Of a stretch of DNA of 64,000 nt, positions 1 to 8,204 are shown one piece after another. The stretch covers positions 3,663,001 to 3,727,000 of the forward strand of contig NZ_CP022540.1 in assembly GCF_002237555.1 (NCBI RefSeq), read 5' to 3'. Origin of the DNA: Antarctobacter heliothermus. Its GTDB lineage: Bacteria > Pseudomonadota > Alphaproteobacteria > Rhodobacterales > Rhodobacteraceae. A program made the translations under genes and the position numbers. The notes below the pieces were generated by a model. That model was not told where the DNA came from, did not search any database, and saw nothing but the letters and a program-made list of their open reading frames with translations. Position 1 is the first letter of the stretch. Every line of letters begins with the position of its first letter.

Positions 1-399
1 GGCCACGGCGCGGGCAATCGGCCCCTCACCAAAGATGCAGATCACCGGCGGCAAGGCAAAAGGGTCGATCATCAATTCCACCGTCCCGCCCGAAGGGCAG
101 CCACTCTTGTAGACCTCAGCCCCATCCGCGTCGCGCAGCGCCACCACCGTCTCGGACGGCTTCACCCGGATCACCCGGGGCGCGCCGCTGTCCAGCGCCG
201 CCTGCCCGGCCTCGCGCACCGCCCGCGTCACACAGGCGCCACCCAGATGGCCGATGATCTCACCCGTTTCTGTCACCACCGCCTTGGCCCCCGGCCGGGC
301 CGAGGTTGCGGCCTCTGTCCGCACCACGGTCACGACGCAAAACGGCCGCCCCGCGGCGCGCAGGGCCGCCACCGTGTCGAAGATATCGAATGGGTCCAT
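1..399 (-). CDS. XdhC/CoxI-family protein, 5' part (gene runs off the left edge)
   Basis: The first 133 codons read MDPFDIFDTVAALRAAG and continue to the window edge, so the C-terminal part is missing. The N-terminal XdhC domain is recognisable from the Cys-rich SGCPSGG segment at about residues 99-105 followed by ELMIDP, and from the start of a nucleotide-binding segment (ICIFGEGPIARA) near residue 120. XdhC-family proteins help insert or sulfurate the molybdenum cofactor in hydroxylases of the xanthine dehydrogenase and CO dehydrogenase family. It starts 11 bp after the coxE stop on the same strand, as the last visible gene of the cox cluster. This position corresponds to coxF in the Oligotropha cox cluster, but CoxF and CoxI are both XdhC-like, so I leave the symbol blank. 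The ATG is preceded by GGAGGAC, a good ribosome binding site. Confidence 0.85.
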   Translation of the reverse strand, partial: MDPFDIFDTVAALRAAGRPFCVVTVVRTEAATSARPGAKAVVTETGEIIGHLGGACVTRAVREAGQAALDSGAPRVIRVKPSETVVALRDADGAEVYKSGCPSGGTVELMIDPFALPPVICIFGEGPIARAVA

Positions 400-410
400 G
401 TTGTCCTCCG

Positions 411-1589
411 TCAAAGCCGCGCAAATTCAGGTTCAAGCGCCGCCAGCGCCTCAATCGAGTTGGCAGGCAAAAGCGCATCCAGATGCGGCCGCGCGGCTGT
501 CATCGCCCGCGCCACGGGCGCGTGATCCTCCCAGCCATTCAACGGGTTCAGCCAGACCACCCGATGCGCCCGCCGTTGCAGGCGGCGCAGCCCCTCGGCC
601 ACCGCTTCCGGCGCGCCGGTGCAATAGCCATCGCTGAGGATGATCACCACCGTCCGGCCATTCACCGCCCGCCCGGCATGACCCGCGTTGAAGGTTCGCA
701 GCGCCCCGCCAATGTCGGTGCCGCCGCCAAACCCCTCGGCCATGAGGCTCAACCGTCCCGCCGCACGGAGGGTGTCGCGATCACGCAAAGCGTCGGTGAC
801 ACGCATCAGGCGGGTGTGAAACAGATAGGCATCCGCCCGCGTATCCACGCTGATCAGCCCCCTGAGGAACGCCAGGAACACCCGCGACACAGTGGTCATC
901 GACCCGCTGACATCACACAGCGCCACGATCCTGAGTGGCCGATCAGGCCGCTTGCGGCGCGGCAGGTCGAGTGGCTCGCCCCCGCGCGCAAGGCTGGCGC
1001 GCATCACCCGCCGTAGGTCCAGTTCCTGACCCCGCACCGCCTGCCTGCGCCGCCGTGATCGTCGGTCACGCAGCGCGCGACCCAAATCCTGCGCGGCCTT
1101 CTCAGCCGTCCGCAAGCTGTCCTCATCCATCAACTCCCGCAGGTCGCGCCGGCTGAGCGCCTCTGTCCGGGTGGCGATCAGACGACCATCAGTGCCCTCA
1201 GCCTCACCATCGCCCCCATCGAGCTGGCCTGCATCGCTTTCCTGCTCGGGTCCGTCCGCACCCAAATGCGACTGCCAAAGCGCAGGTTTCGCGCTTTGCA
1301 CCCTGACATTTACATTGGCCTCTCCCTGACGCTGCTTGCCCATATTGAACCAGTAGCTGTCATAGAGATCGTCAAATCGCCGCCACGCATCCGCATCCGG
1401 CACCAGCAGCGTCTTGAGCGCGCGCCGTGCCTGATCGGGGTCGGTCGCCTTGACCGCTGACAACGCCGCCAGCGCCGCCACCGTTTCCCCCGGCCCCAAA
1501 CGCAGCCCGTTCATCCGCAAATGCGCGATGAAACCGGCCATGCGATCCGCCAACCCCTCGGCGCGCAACGGAAAGCGGGTGACAGCCAT
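411..1589 (-). CDS. coxE: CoxE, von Willebrand factor A domain protein for CO dehydrogenase maturation
   Basis: The product is 392 residues with a C-terminal VWA domain. The MIDAS motif DVSGS is at about residues 226-230, and a later GGGTDIG and LSDG complete the metal-site pattern. The middle (residues 112-185) is acidic and then very Arg-rich, probably a flexible linker. In Oligotropha, CoxE works with the AAA+ protein CoxD in building the active site of CO dehydrogenase. That pairing of MoxR-type ATPase and VWA protein is a general chaperone arrangement. Here the ATG at 1589 overlaps the coxD stop by one base (TGATG), so translation is coupled. A GTG one codon upstream is also possible, but the TGATG junction favours the ATG. 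Confidence 0.92.
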   Translation of the reverse strand: MAVTRFPLRAEGLADRMAGFIAHLRMNGLRLGPGETVAALAALSAVKATDPDQARRALKTLLVPDADAWRRFDDLYDSYWFNMGKQRQGEANVNVRVQSAKPALWQSHLGADGPEQESDAGQLDGGDGEAEGTDGRLIATRTEALSRRDLRELMDEDSLRTAEKAAQDLGRALRDRRSRRRRQAVRGQELDLRRVMRASLARGGEPLDLPRRKRPDRPLRIVALCDVSGSMTTVSRVFLAFLRGLISVDTRADAYLFHTRLMRVTDALRDRDTLRAAGRLSLMAEGFGGGTDIGGALRTFNAGHAGRAVNGRTVVIILSDGYCTGAPEAVAEGLRRLQRRAHRVVWLNPLNGWEDHAPVARAMTAARPHLDALLPANSIEALAALEPEFARL

Positions 1590-2452
1590 CACGCCACCTT
1601 GCCCACGATGCGGGCCATGACCTCGGGCGGCAGGGCATCGCGGTCGGCGGCGGTCTTCAGCAGGCAGACAAGTGTGGCCTGCACCTGCGCCGGATTGGCG
1701 GACAGATCGTTGATCCCCAGCCCCGACAGCGCCCCCGCCCAGTCCAACATTTCGGCAATGCCGGGTGATTTCTCCAATTCCTCGCGGCGCAACGCCTGCA
1801 CCACGCCAATGATCTGCCGCGCCAATCGCGCCTCAACGTCCGGCGCGCGGCGGGAAAGGATCGCCAACTCAGTCTCCCGGTCGGGATAATCGACGTAGCT
1901 ATACAGACAGCGCCGCCGCAACGCATCCGACAGATCACGCGTGCCGTTCGCCGTTAGGACAACCACCGGGCGCGTCCGGGCGCGGATGGTACCCAGTTCC
2001 GGGATGGTGATCTGAAAATCCGACAGGATCTCTAACAGATAGGCCTCAAATTCCTCATCCGCGCGGTCGATCTCATCGATCAACAACACCGGCCGCACCT
2101 CTTGCGAAATCGCCTCCAGCAAGGGCCGTTTCAGCAGGTATGTCTCGGAAAACAGCGCCGCCTCATCCGCGCCATCGGCCCGGATCGCCAGCAACTGGCG
2201 CTGGTAGTTCCATTCATAGATCGCATGGCCCGCATCCAGCCCTTCGTAACACTGCAATCGGATCAACCGCGTTTCCAAAACCTCTGACAGCGCTTTGGCG
2301 ATCTCGGTCTTGCCGACACCGGCAGGCCCTTCCAGCAGCAGCGGACGGCCCAGCGTCAACGCCAGATGCAGCGCCATCGACAAGGTCTCGTCCGCCACAT
2401 AGCCGGTGGCGGCCAGACGCTCTCTCAGTTCCGCCTCACGCATCGCCCGCAT
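1589..2452 (-). CDS. coxD: CoxD, MoxR-type AAA+ ATPase for CO dehydrogenase maturation
   Basis: This 287-residue MoxR-family ATPase has Walker A GPAGVGKT at residues 42-49, Walker B LLIDEID, sensor 1 in VVVLTANGT and an arginine-rich DALRRRC segment. In Oligotropha, CoxD is a membrane-associated ATPase needed to assemble the [CuSMoO2] centre of CO dehydrogenase. It follows coxL after an 89-bp spacer that holds two strong hairpins, and it is translationally coupled to coxE. The ATG is preceded by AGAGAAGAAG. A second ATG three codons later (MREAEL) cannot be excluded as the start. Confidence 0.93.
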   Translation of the reverse strand: MRAMREAELRERLAATGYVADETLSMALHLALTLGRPLLLEGPAGVGKTEIAKALSEVLETRLIRLQCYEGLDAGHAIYEWNYQRQLLAIRADGADEAALFSETYLLKRPLLEAISQEVRPVLLIDEIDRADEEFEAYLLEILSDFQITIPELGTIRARTRPVVVLTANGTRDLSDALRRRCLYSYVDYPDRETELAILSRRAPDVEARLARQIIGVVQALRREELEKSPGIAEMLDWAGALSGLGINDLSANPAQVQATLVCLLKTAADRDALPPEVMARIVGKVA

Positions 2453-2484
2453 CTTCTTCTCTGGTGAAATACCTCGGAGGGGGT

Positions 2485-2533
2485 CCGGGGGAGGCAGCGC
2501 CTCCCCCGGTGGATCGCCGCGCCTTGCGCGGCG
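2485..2533. repeat. Double hairpin (REP-like) between coxL and coxD
   Basis: Two perfect inverted repeats stand side by side. The first has 11-bp arms (2485-2495 and 2499-2509) around a 3-nt loop. The second has 8-bp arms (2515-2522 and 2526-2533) around a 3-nt loop. Neither is followed by a T-run on either strand, so a classic terminator is unlikely. GC-rich paired hairpins like this resemble dispersed repetitive extragenic elements. In this position the element could stabilise the 3' end of coxMSL mRNA and lower expression of coxDE relative to the structural genes. That role is inference. Confidence 0.7.
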
Positions 2534-2541
2534 ACACCGCT

Positions 2542-4959
2542 TTACCCATGCAGCCCCAGATCACGCGCGATCCGCCACACCCGCCAATGGTCATGCGGCA
2601 TATGGCTTTGCGTCAGGCCAAAGGGTCGGAACGCATCGTGGACTGCGTTGGAGAACGCCGGAACCGAACCGACGTTGGGACTTTCGCCGACACCCTTGGC
2701 GCCAATCGGATGATGCGGTGACGGGGTGATGGTGAAATCCGTCTCATAGGTCGGCGTCTCCCACGACGTCGGCAGGAAGAAGTCCATCAAGGTCGCGGTC
2801 TTGTGATTGCCCATGTCGTCGTAAGCAATCTCTTGTCCCATGGCGATGGCATAGCCTTCGGTCGCGCCACCGTGAACCTGCCCTTCGATGATCATCGGGT
2901 TGATCCGGGTGCCACAATCGTCCAGCGCATAGAACTTGCGGATTTCATGTTCGCCGGTGTCCACGTCCAGATCCATCACGCAGATATAGGCGCCAAAGGG
3001 GTAGGTCATGTTAGGCGGATCGTAGTAGCTGACCGCCTCCAGCCCCGGCTCCAACCCCGGAATGGCTTGATTGTATGAGGCAAAGGCGATTTCTTTCATC
3101 GTCTTGAAACGGTCCGGCGCGCCTTTGACCACAAAACGGTCGACGTCGAATTCGACGTCGTCGTCATGCACCTCCAACAGATAGGCGGCAATCATCTGCG
3201 CCTTGGCACGGATCTTACGCCCCGCCATGGCCGTCGCGGCCCCGGCCACGGGCGTGGAGCGTGATCCATAGGTGCCCAGCCCATAAGGCGCGGTGTCGGT
3301 GTCGCCCTCCTCGATGGTGATATCATCCGCCGAGATGCCGATTTCCGAGGCAAGGATCTGTGCAAAAGTCGTGGCGTGCCCCTGCCCCTGACTTATGGTC
3401 CCTAGCCGTGCAATCGCCGATCCGGTTGGATGGATGCGGATTTCGCAACTGTCGAACATGCCAAGGCCAAGGATATCGCAGTTCTTGACCGGTCCCGCGC
3501 CGACAATCTCGGTGAAATGGGTCAGGCCGATCCCCATCAACTTGCGCGTCTTGCCGGCCTTGAAATCCTCCAGCCGTTGCGCTTGTTCCCTACGCAGATC
3601 GTCATAGCCAACCGCCGCCAGTGCCTTGTCCCACGCGGTGTGATAGTCGCCGCTGTCGTATTCCCACCCCAGCGCCGACTGATAGGGAAACTGATCTTTG
3701 CGGATAAAGTTGATCCGCCGCAGTTCGGCCGCGTCCATGTTCAGCTTGATCGCCAATACCTCGATCATGCGTTCGATGAAATAGGCGGCTTCTGTCACGC
3801 GGAAGGAACAGCGGTAGGCCACACCCCCCGGCGCCTTATTGGTATAGACCCCATCCACGGCCAGATAGGCAGTGGGGATGTCATACGACCCGGTGCAGAT
3901 GTTCATGAACCCCGCCGGGAATTTGGTCGGGTCGGCGCAGGCGTCAAAGCCACCGTGATCGGCAGTGGTATGACACCACAGCCCCGTGATCTTGCCCTCT
4001 TTGGTGGCGGCAATCTTGCCCTGCATCCAGTAGTCGCGGGCAAAGGCCGTGGACATCAGGTTGTCCATCCGGTTCTCGACCCATTTCACCGGTTTGCCGG
4101 TGACAATGGAGGCGACAACCGAACAGACATAGCCCGCATAGGCCCCGACCTTGTTGCCAAAACCGCCGCCAATATCCGGTGAGATCACGCGGATGTTGTG
4201 TTCGGCAATGCCAGAGATCAGGCTAACCACCGTGCGGATCGCGTGCGGTGCCTGAAAGGTGCCGTGCAGGGTCAGCTTACCCGTGACCTTGTCCATCGAC
4301 GCCACGCAGCCGCAGGTTTCCAGCGGACAGGGGTGCGTGCGGTGGTAATAGACCATCTCCTCGGCCACCACATCAGCCCCGGCCAAAACCGCCTCTGTGG
4401 CGTCCTTGTCGCCCTGTTCCCATGTAAAGATGTGGTTGTGATGTTTGCGCGGCCCATGCGCGCCCTCGGTCTGGCCCTCCAAATCCTCACGCAGGACGAC
4501 ATCCGATTTCAGCGCCTCAAATGGATCGGTCAGGACCGGCAGTTCATCGTATTCGACCTCGACCGCCTCAACGCCGTCAGCGGCGGCATAGCGGTCCTTG
4601 GCGATCACATAGGCCACCTCCTGACCCTGAAACAACACCTTGCCATCGGCCAGCACCATCTGCTTGTCGCCCGCCAGCGTCGGCATCCAATGCAGGCCCA
4701 GCGGCTCCAAATCGGCGGCTGTCAGGACGGCTATCACGCCGGGTACCTTCATCGCCTCTTCGGTGTTGATCGAGACGACGCGTGCATGGGCATAGGGCGA
4801 ACGGACAAAATCACCGAACAGCATCCCGTCCAGCTTGATATCGTCGACGTAGTTGCCGCGACCTTGGGTAAACCGGACATCCTCGACCCGCTTGCGCGAG
4901 CAGCCCATGCCCTTGAGGCCAGCGCTGCGTTCTTCGGGGGTTGCGACCTCGTCTTTCAT
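2542..4959 (-). CDS. coxL: Aerobic carbon monoxide dehydrogenase large subunit, form I
   Basis: This 805-residue molybdenum subunit of CO dehydrogenase oxidises CO with water to CO2, two protons and two electrons. The active-site loop AYRCSFR, with Cys at about residue 384, is the signature of form I (true) CoxL; form II proteins carry AYRGAGR. The C-terminal KGVGES segment holds the catalytic Glu of the family. Length matches the Oligotropha enzyme (about 809). An open frame extends further upstream to 5568, but that part overlaps coxS in another frame. The ATG at 4959 overlaps the coxS stop as ATGA and yields the expected N-terminus. It forms the (LMS)2 complex with CoxM and CoxS. Confidence 0.97.
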   Translation of the reverse strand: MKDEVATPEERSAGLKGMGCSRKRVEDVRFTQGRGNYVDDIKLDGMLFGDFVRSPYAHARVVSINTEEAMKVPGVIAVLTAADLEPLGLHWMPTLAGDKQMVLADGKVLFQGQEVAYVIAKDRYAAADGVEAVEVEYDELPVLTDPFEALKSDVVLREDLEGQTEGAHGPRKHHNHIFTWEQGDKDATEAVLAGADVVAEEMVYYHRTHPCPLETCGCVASMDKVTGKLTLHGTFQAPHAIRTVVSLISGIAEHNIRVISPDIGGGFGNKVGAYAGYVCSVVASIVTGKPVKWVENRMDNLMSTAFARDYWMQGKIAATKEGKITGLWCHTTADHGGFDACADPTKFPAGFMNICTGSYDIPTAYLAVDGVYTNKAPGGVAYRCSFRVTEAAYFIERMIEVLAIKLNMDAAELRRINFIRKDQFPYQSALGWEYDSGDYHTAWDKALAAVGYDDLRREQAQRLEDFKAGKTRKLMGIGLTHFTEIVGAGPVKNCDILGLGMFDSCEIRIHPTGSAIARLGTISQGQGHATTFAQILASEIGISADDITIEEGDTDTAPYGLGTYGSRSTPVAGAATAMAGRKIRAKAQMIAAYLLEVHDDDVEFDVDRFVVKGAPDRFKTMKEIAFASYNQAIPGLEPGLEAVSYYDPPNMTYPFGAYICVMDLDVDTGEHEIRKFYALDDCGTRINPMIIEGQVHGGATEGYAIAMGQEIAYDDMGNHKTATLMDFFLPTSWETPTYETDFTITPSPHHPIGAKGVGESPNVGSVPAFSNAVHDAFRPFGLTQSHMPHDHWRVWRIARDLGLHG

Positions 4960-5450
4960 TCCGCAGCCTCCTTTTGCGCGTTGATGTTGTCGGCGGCCGC
5001 GAGGATCGCCTTGACGATATTCTGATAACCGGTGCAGCGGCACAGGTTGCCTGCCATGCCAAAGCGCACGTCGTCCTCTGTCGGCGTCGGATTTTCCTGC
5101 AACAGCCGGTGCGCACGGGTAATCATCCCCGGCGTGCAGAAACCGCATTGCAACCCGTGATGCTCTCGGAACATCTCCTGTAGCACCGACAGGGAGCCGT
5201 CGGGGTTCACCAACCCCTCGACCGTGGTCACATCCGCGCCCTGCGCCTGCGCCACAAAGACCGTGCAGGATTTGACCGACTTGCCGTCCATATCGACCGT
5301 GCAGGCCCCGCAATGCGAGGTTTCGCAGCCCACATGCGGCCCGGTCACCTTGAGGTTCTCGCGCAGGAAGTGGATCAACAGGGTGCGCGGCTCTGCAAGG
5401 CCTTCGACCTCTTCGCCGTTCACCTTCAGCTTTACATGCATCTTGCTCAT
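4956..5450 (-). CDS. coxS: Carbon monoxide dehydrogenase small (2Fe-2S) subunit
   Basis: This 164-residue iron-sulfur subunit passes electrons from the molybdenum site to FAD. The plant-type cluster ligands are Cys42, Cys47, Cys50 and Cys62, and the second cluster ligands are Cys102, Cys105, Cys137 and Cys139. This is the spacing known for CoxS. It lies between coxM (11-bp gap) and coxL (4-bp ATGA overlap), giving the transcriptional order M-S-L that is typical of form I clusters. The start has GGGGGA a few bases upstream. Confidence 0.97.
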   Translation of the reverse strand: MSKMHVKLKVNGEEVEGLAEPRTLLIHFLRENLKVTGPHVGCETSHCGACTVDMDGKSVKSCTVFVAQAQGADVTTVEGLVNPDGSLSVLQEMFREHHGLQCGFCTPGMITRAHRLLQENPTPTEDDVRFGMAGNLCRCTGYQNIVKAILAAADNINAQKEAAE

Positions 5451-5461
5451 ACCGTCCCCCC

Positions 5462-6298
5462 TCAGCCCGCGACGCGCGACAGCGCCCGGTCGATGGCGCG
5501 GCGCAACACGACGCCCGCCACATGTTTCTTGAACTCGATTGGTCCGCGCATGTCCTCCTGCGGATCAATGGCGGCGAGCGCGGCGCTGACGGCCCCCTCT
5601 TTGTCCCCAGAGGCCAAGGCCGCGCCCGCCTCTGCCGACCAGACCGGCGTATCCGCCAGATTGGTCATGGCAATCGAAGCGCCGCCGGGACCAACCAGAA
5701 CCGCCGCCGCTGCGGTGGCATAGTCGCCGATCTTGCGCTTTTGCTTTTCATAGGCAAATCCGGTGCCCGCCGCCGGGCGGGGGATGAAAATCCGCGTCAG
5801 GATCTCTTCGTCGCTGCGCGCGGTGAAATAGGCGGAGTCGTAAAAGTCCCGCGCCGCGATACGGCGTCCACCATCCGGCCCAACCACCTCATAGGACGCA
5901 TCAAGGCATTGCATCAGCCCTGGCATGTCATTGCCGGGATCACCATTGGCGACATTGCCGCCAATGGTGCCAACGTAACGCACCTGCGGGTCGGCAATCT
6001 GCAACGCCGCCTCACGCAGGATTGGTGCGGCCTGCGCCAGCCCCCTATGGGTGATCAACTCATTCTGTGTTGTCATCGCACCGATGGTGACGCTGTCAGC
6101 GCCGACCTCGATCCCCTTGAGTTCATCAATGTCTTGCAAGTCGACAAGATGGGACAAATGGGCCATGCGCAGCTTCATCATCGGGATCAGGCTGTGACCG
6201 CCCGCGACAACCCGTGCCTCATCGCCATGTGCCTGCAACAGACCGATAGCCGACGCCATATCTGTCGGCCGATGGTACTCAAACCCGGCTGGTATCAT
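5462..6298 (-). CDS. coxM: Carbon monoxide dehydrogenase medium (FAD) subunit
   Basis: This 278-residue flavoprotein subunit takes electrons from CoxS and hands them to the respiratory chain. The two FAD pyrophosphate-binding motifs are visible: AGGHS at residues 32-36 and TIGGN at 111-115, the positions known for this family. An upstream in-frame extension to 6481 is open but has no domain content. The ATG at 6298 is preceded by GGGAGGA with 6-7 nt spacing and gives the standard N-terminus [11 protein letters not shown]. It is the first structural gene. The phased repeats at 6377-6428 lie 79-130 bp upstream of the start. Confidence 0.96.
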   Translation of the reverse strand: MIPAGFEYHRPTDMASAIGLLQAHGDEARVVAGGHSLIPMMKLRMAHLSHLVDLQDIDELKGIEVGADSVTIGAMTTQNELITHRGLAQAAPILREAALQIADPQVRYVGTIGGNVANGDPGNDMPGLMQCLDASYEVVGPDGGRRIAARDFYDSAYFTARSDEEILTRIFIPRPAAGTGFAYEKQKRKIGDYATAAAAVLVGPGGASIAMTNLADTPVWSAEAGAALASGDKEGAVSAALAAIDPQEDMRGPIEFKKHVAGVVLRRAIDRALSRVAG

Positions 6299-6376
6299 TT
6301 TCGAATATCCTCCCTGCGGTCTCCCTCCGCATGAGGACAGACTTCCTCGAAGCAGGGCACGGACCAACGAAAGAGC

Positions 6377-6428
6377 CATGAAATGCAGGGTCCTGCGCAC
6401 GAAATGCGAAATACATGCACAAGATGCG
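6377..6428 (-). promoter_or_regulatory. Three phased direct repeats upstream of coxM, candidate CoxC (LytTR) site
   Basis: On the minus strand three 11-mers occur in the same orientation: CGCATCTTGTG (6428-6418), CGCATTTCGTG (6408-6398) and TGCATTTCATG (6387-6377). Their starts are 20 and 21 bp apart, close to two helical turns, so they face the same side of the DNA. LytTR-domain regulators bind direct repeats with about this period. The site lies between the gene for an MHYT-LytTR protein and its likely target operon. The repeats are read directly from the sequence; assignment to CoxC is inference. Confidence 0.6.
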
Positions 6429-6524
6429 ATACTCTCACCAACAACGGCTGGGGACGCTGAGTGGGGCAAGGTTCCGGCCAATGGCCGGATCGAGCGCGCC
6501 CCCGTCCCCTGTCCAGATTGTCGA

Positions 6525-7652
6525 CTAAACGCCCAGAACCTGCCGGACGTCCGAAAGACGTGACCGGCTCACCGGCACCTTGGGCAGCGACTCGACCGCC
6601 TCAAAGAAACACAGACCAGTGTCCTTGGTCCGTCGAAACTCTGTCACGAAGGCAGGATTAACCAGAAAGCTGCGATGGGTTCGGATCAGACCGGCAGGTT
6701 CAAGCCGTTTGGACGCCTCAGAGATCGACCAAGGGCAAAACAGCTTGTTCACACCGGCATAAATCACGGTGTAATGCCCCTCGGCCCGAACGGCGGCTAT
6801 CGCGGTCGCGTCCAGAAATTGGGTACGACCCTCTTTTTCGTACGGTACCGATACGCGTGTCCCCGACGGGCGAAGCAACTTGTCCGGGGTGGGAACCATG
6901 TCTTTGACGGCCTGTTGGCTTTCAACCGATGGCGGGGCCGCAACCTTGACCGGAAAGAAGGTGATGCCAGACAACAGAAAGGCACCGCAGATCGCGAAAG
7001 ACGACAGCGTCACCCCCATTGCCAGAACCTCATTCGACAGGATTGGCCCTGTCCCGCCTCCGCCGCCCAGCCCGACAAAACCGGTTCCGGCCATGGCGAT
7101 AAAATGCAGGGCAAAGACCGAGACGCCGAAAAACAAGGTGCCCAGCAGGATGTGACCCCGTGTCCGTTCACCGTAAGCGATCCAGATCGCCGCAATAGAC
7201 AATGCTAATGCGGCGACCAACGCCACCAACACACCACCCACACTATAGACTGGGCGGCACAGTTCCATCCCGCTCATCCCGACGTAGTGCATTGCGACGA
7301 TCCCCGCCCCGACAATCGCCCCCGCCATTGTCAGGCTGGCGGGCGTGCGGTCACGGAAATGCAGGATCAACAGCGCGAGTCCGACCATCAGGATCGCAAT
7401 CAGCGCCGAGATCAGCGTCACCAAGCCGTCGTAGTAGAACAAGATCGGCAGTTGCAGTCCCAGCATGGCGACAAAATGCATCGACCAGATGCCACCGCCC
7501 AAAGCGACGGCTGAAATGGCGACAACCGCCTTGCGCCGCGCCAACGGCAGCGCCGATGCGCCACGGGTGATCGCCAGACCGCTGAAACCGGCCATCAGCG
7601 CAACCGCAAGGGATGCCACCACAAGTGTGGGATGATGCGAGAACTCAAGCAC
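6525..7652 (-). CDS. coxC: CoxC-like MHYT-LytTR membrane regulator of CO oxidation
   Basis: The product is 375 residues. The N-terminal half is a multi-pass MHYT sensor domain with the repeated motif at residues 58-60 (MHF), 121-123 (MHY) and 182-184 (LHF). The C-terminal 110 residues form a LytTR DNA-binding domain containing LIRTHRSFLVNP. MHYT domains are thought to bind a metal, often proposed to be copper, and to sense O2, CO or NO. CoxC and CoxH of Oligotropha have this same MHYT-LytTR layout. The gene precedes coxM in the same orientation, 226 bp away. I chose the GTG at 7652 because GGAGGG lies 8 nt upstream. A TTG at 7676 would extend the frame but has no such site. Confidence 0.85.
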   Translation of the reverse strand: MLEFSHHPTLVVASLAVALMAGFSGLAITRGASALPLARRKAVVAISAVALGGGIWSMHFVAMLGLQLPILFYYDGLVTLISALIAILMVGLALLILHFRDRTPASLTMAGAIVGAGIVAMHYVGMSGMELCRPVYSVGGVLVALVAALALSIAAIWIAYGERTRGHILLGTLFFGVSVFALHFIAMAGTGFVGLGGGGGTGPILSNEVLAMGVTLSSFAICGAFLLSGITFFPVKVAAPPSVESQQAVKDMVPTPDKLLRPSGTRVSVPYEKEGRTQFLDATAIAAVRAEGHYTVIYAGVNKLFCPWSISEASKRLEPAGLIRTHRSFLVNPAFVTEFRRTKDTGLCFFEAVESLPKVPVSRSRLSDVRQVLGV

Positions 7653-8204
7653 GCCGCCGACCCTCCAGATGTGCAAAAATTAGTCAAGCCACCTTTGCGG
7701 CACAAGCGCCCCCATGCCCTTGCCTGCAGGGTTCAATACACTTCATGATAGAATAGACAAAAAACTTTTCAGGGGAACAGCGTGATATAGGAAACACTCC
7801 TGCGCCTTCCACGATTACGGTTTCTTAACCCTCACCAATGACGCGCTTTCAACAATATCCCGCCCAATCATTCCCGAAATCGCGTCCCTAAGTGGAATCT
7901 GGATCGGTTTTCCGGCCGGTCCCTTGCTCGCCACGCTGCTTCAGGACCTTTGAAATGACTTCTACGAACAGGCACACATTGGCCACCCAAGATGCCCCTC
8001 TGGCGTCTTGCTCGGCTATGTGCGCCGGGTCAGGTACCTTGCAGCGCACCACCCGGACACGACGTGTCGGATCTGCCCCCGACCGAAACCAACCGTCCAC
8101 AACGGACCCTCTGCCGGGTCTGTACAAGACGGGTTTGCCCCTGCGCGTCTCGCCGCTGCCCAACACCAGGCGAGGCGCGCACCTGAAGAACTGGACCCCG
8201 CCTC
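7653..8204. other. Divergent intergenic region between coxC and the M10 protease gene
   Basis: About 550 bp separate two divergently transcribed genes. Short open frames on both strands have no recognisable domain and lack good ribosome binding sites. The half nearest coxC (7680-7880) is noticeably richer in A and T than the surrounding DNA and contains a TAGAAT hexamer, so promoters for one or both genes probably lie there. I could not pair it with a convincing -35 element. Confidence 0.6.

Noticed and set aside
4960..5568. N-terminal extension of the coxL frame (about 200 extra codons)
   Set aside because: It overlaps coxS in another frame and has no CoxL-like content; the ATG at 4959 gives the normal length and an ATGA junction with coxS.
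6299..6481. N-terminal extension of coxM
   Set aside because: The ATG at 6298 has a strong ribosome binding site, and the extension covers the probable promoter and regulatory repeats.
7653..7676. TTG start for coxC eight codons upstream
   Set aside because: The GTG at 7652 has GGAGGG at ideal spacing; with the TTG start that site would fall inside the coding region.
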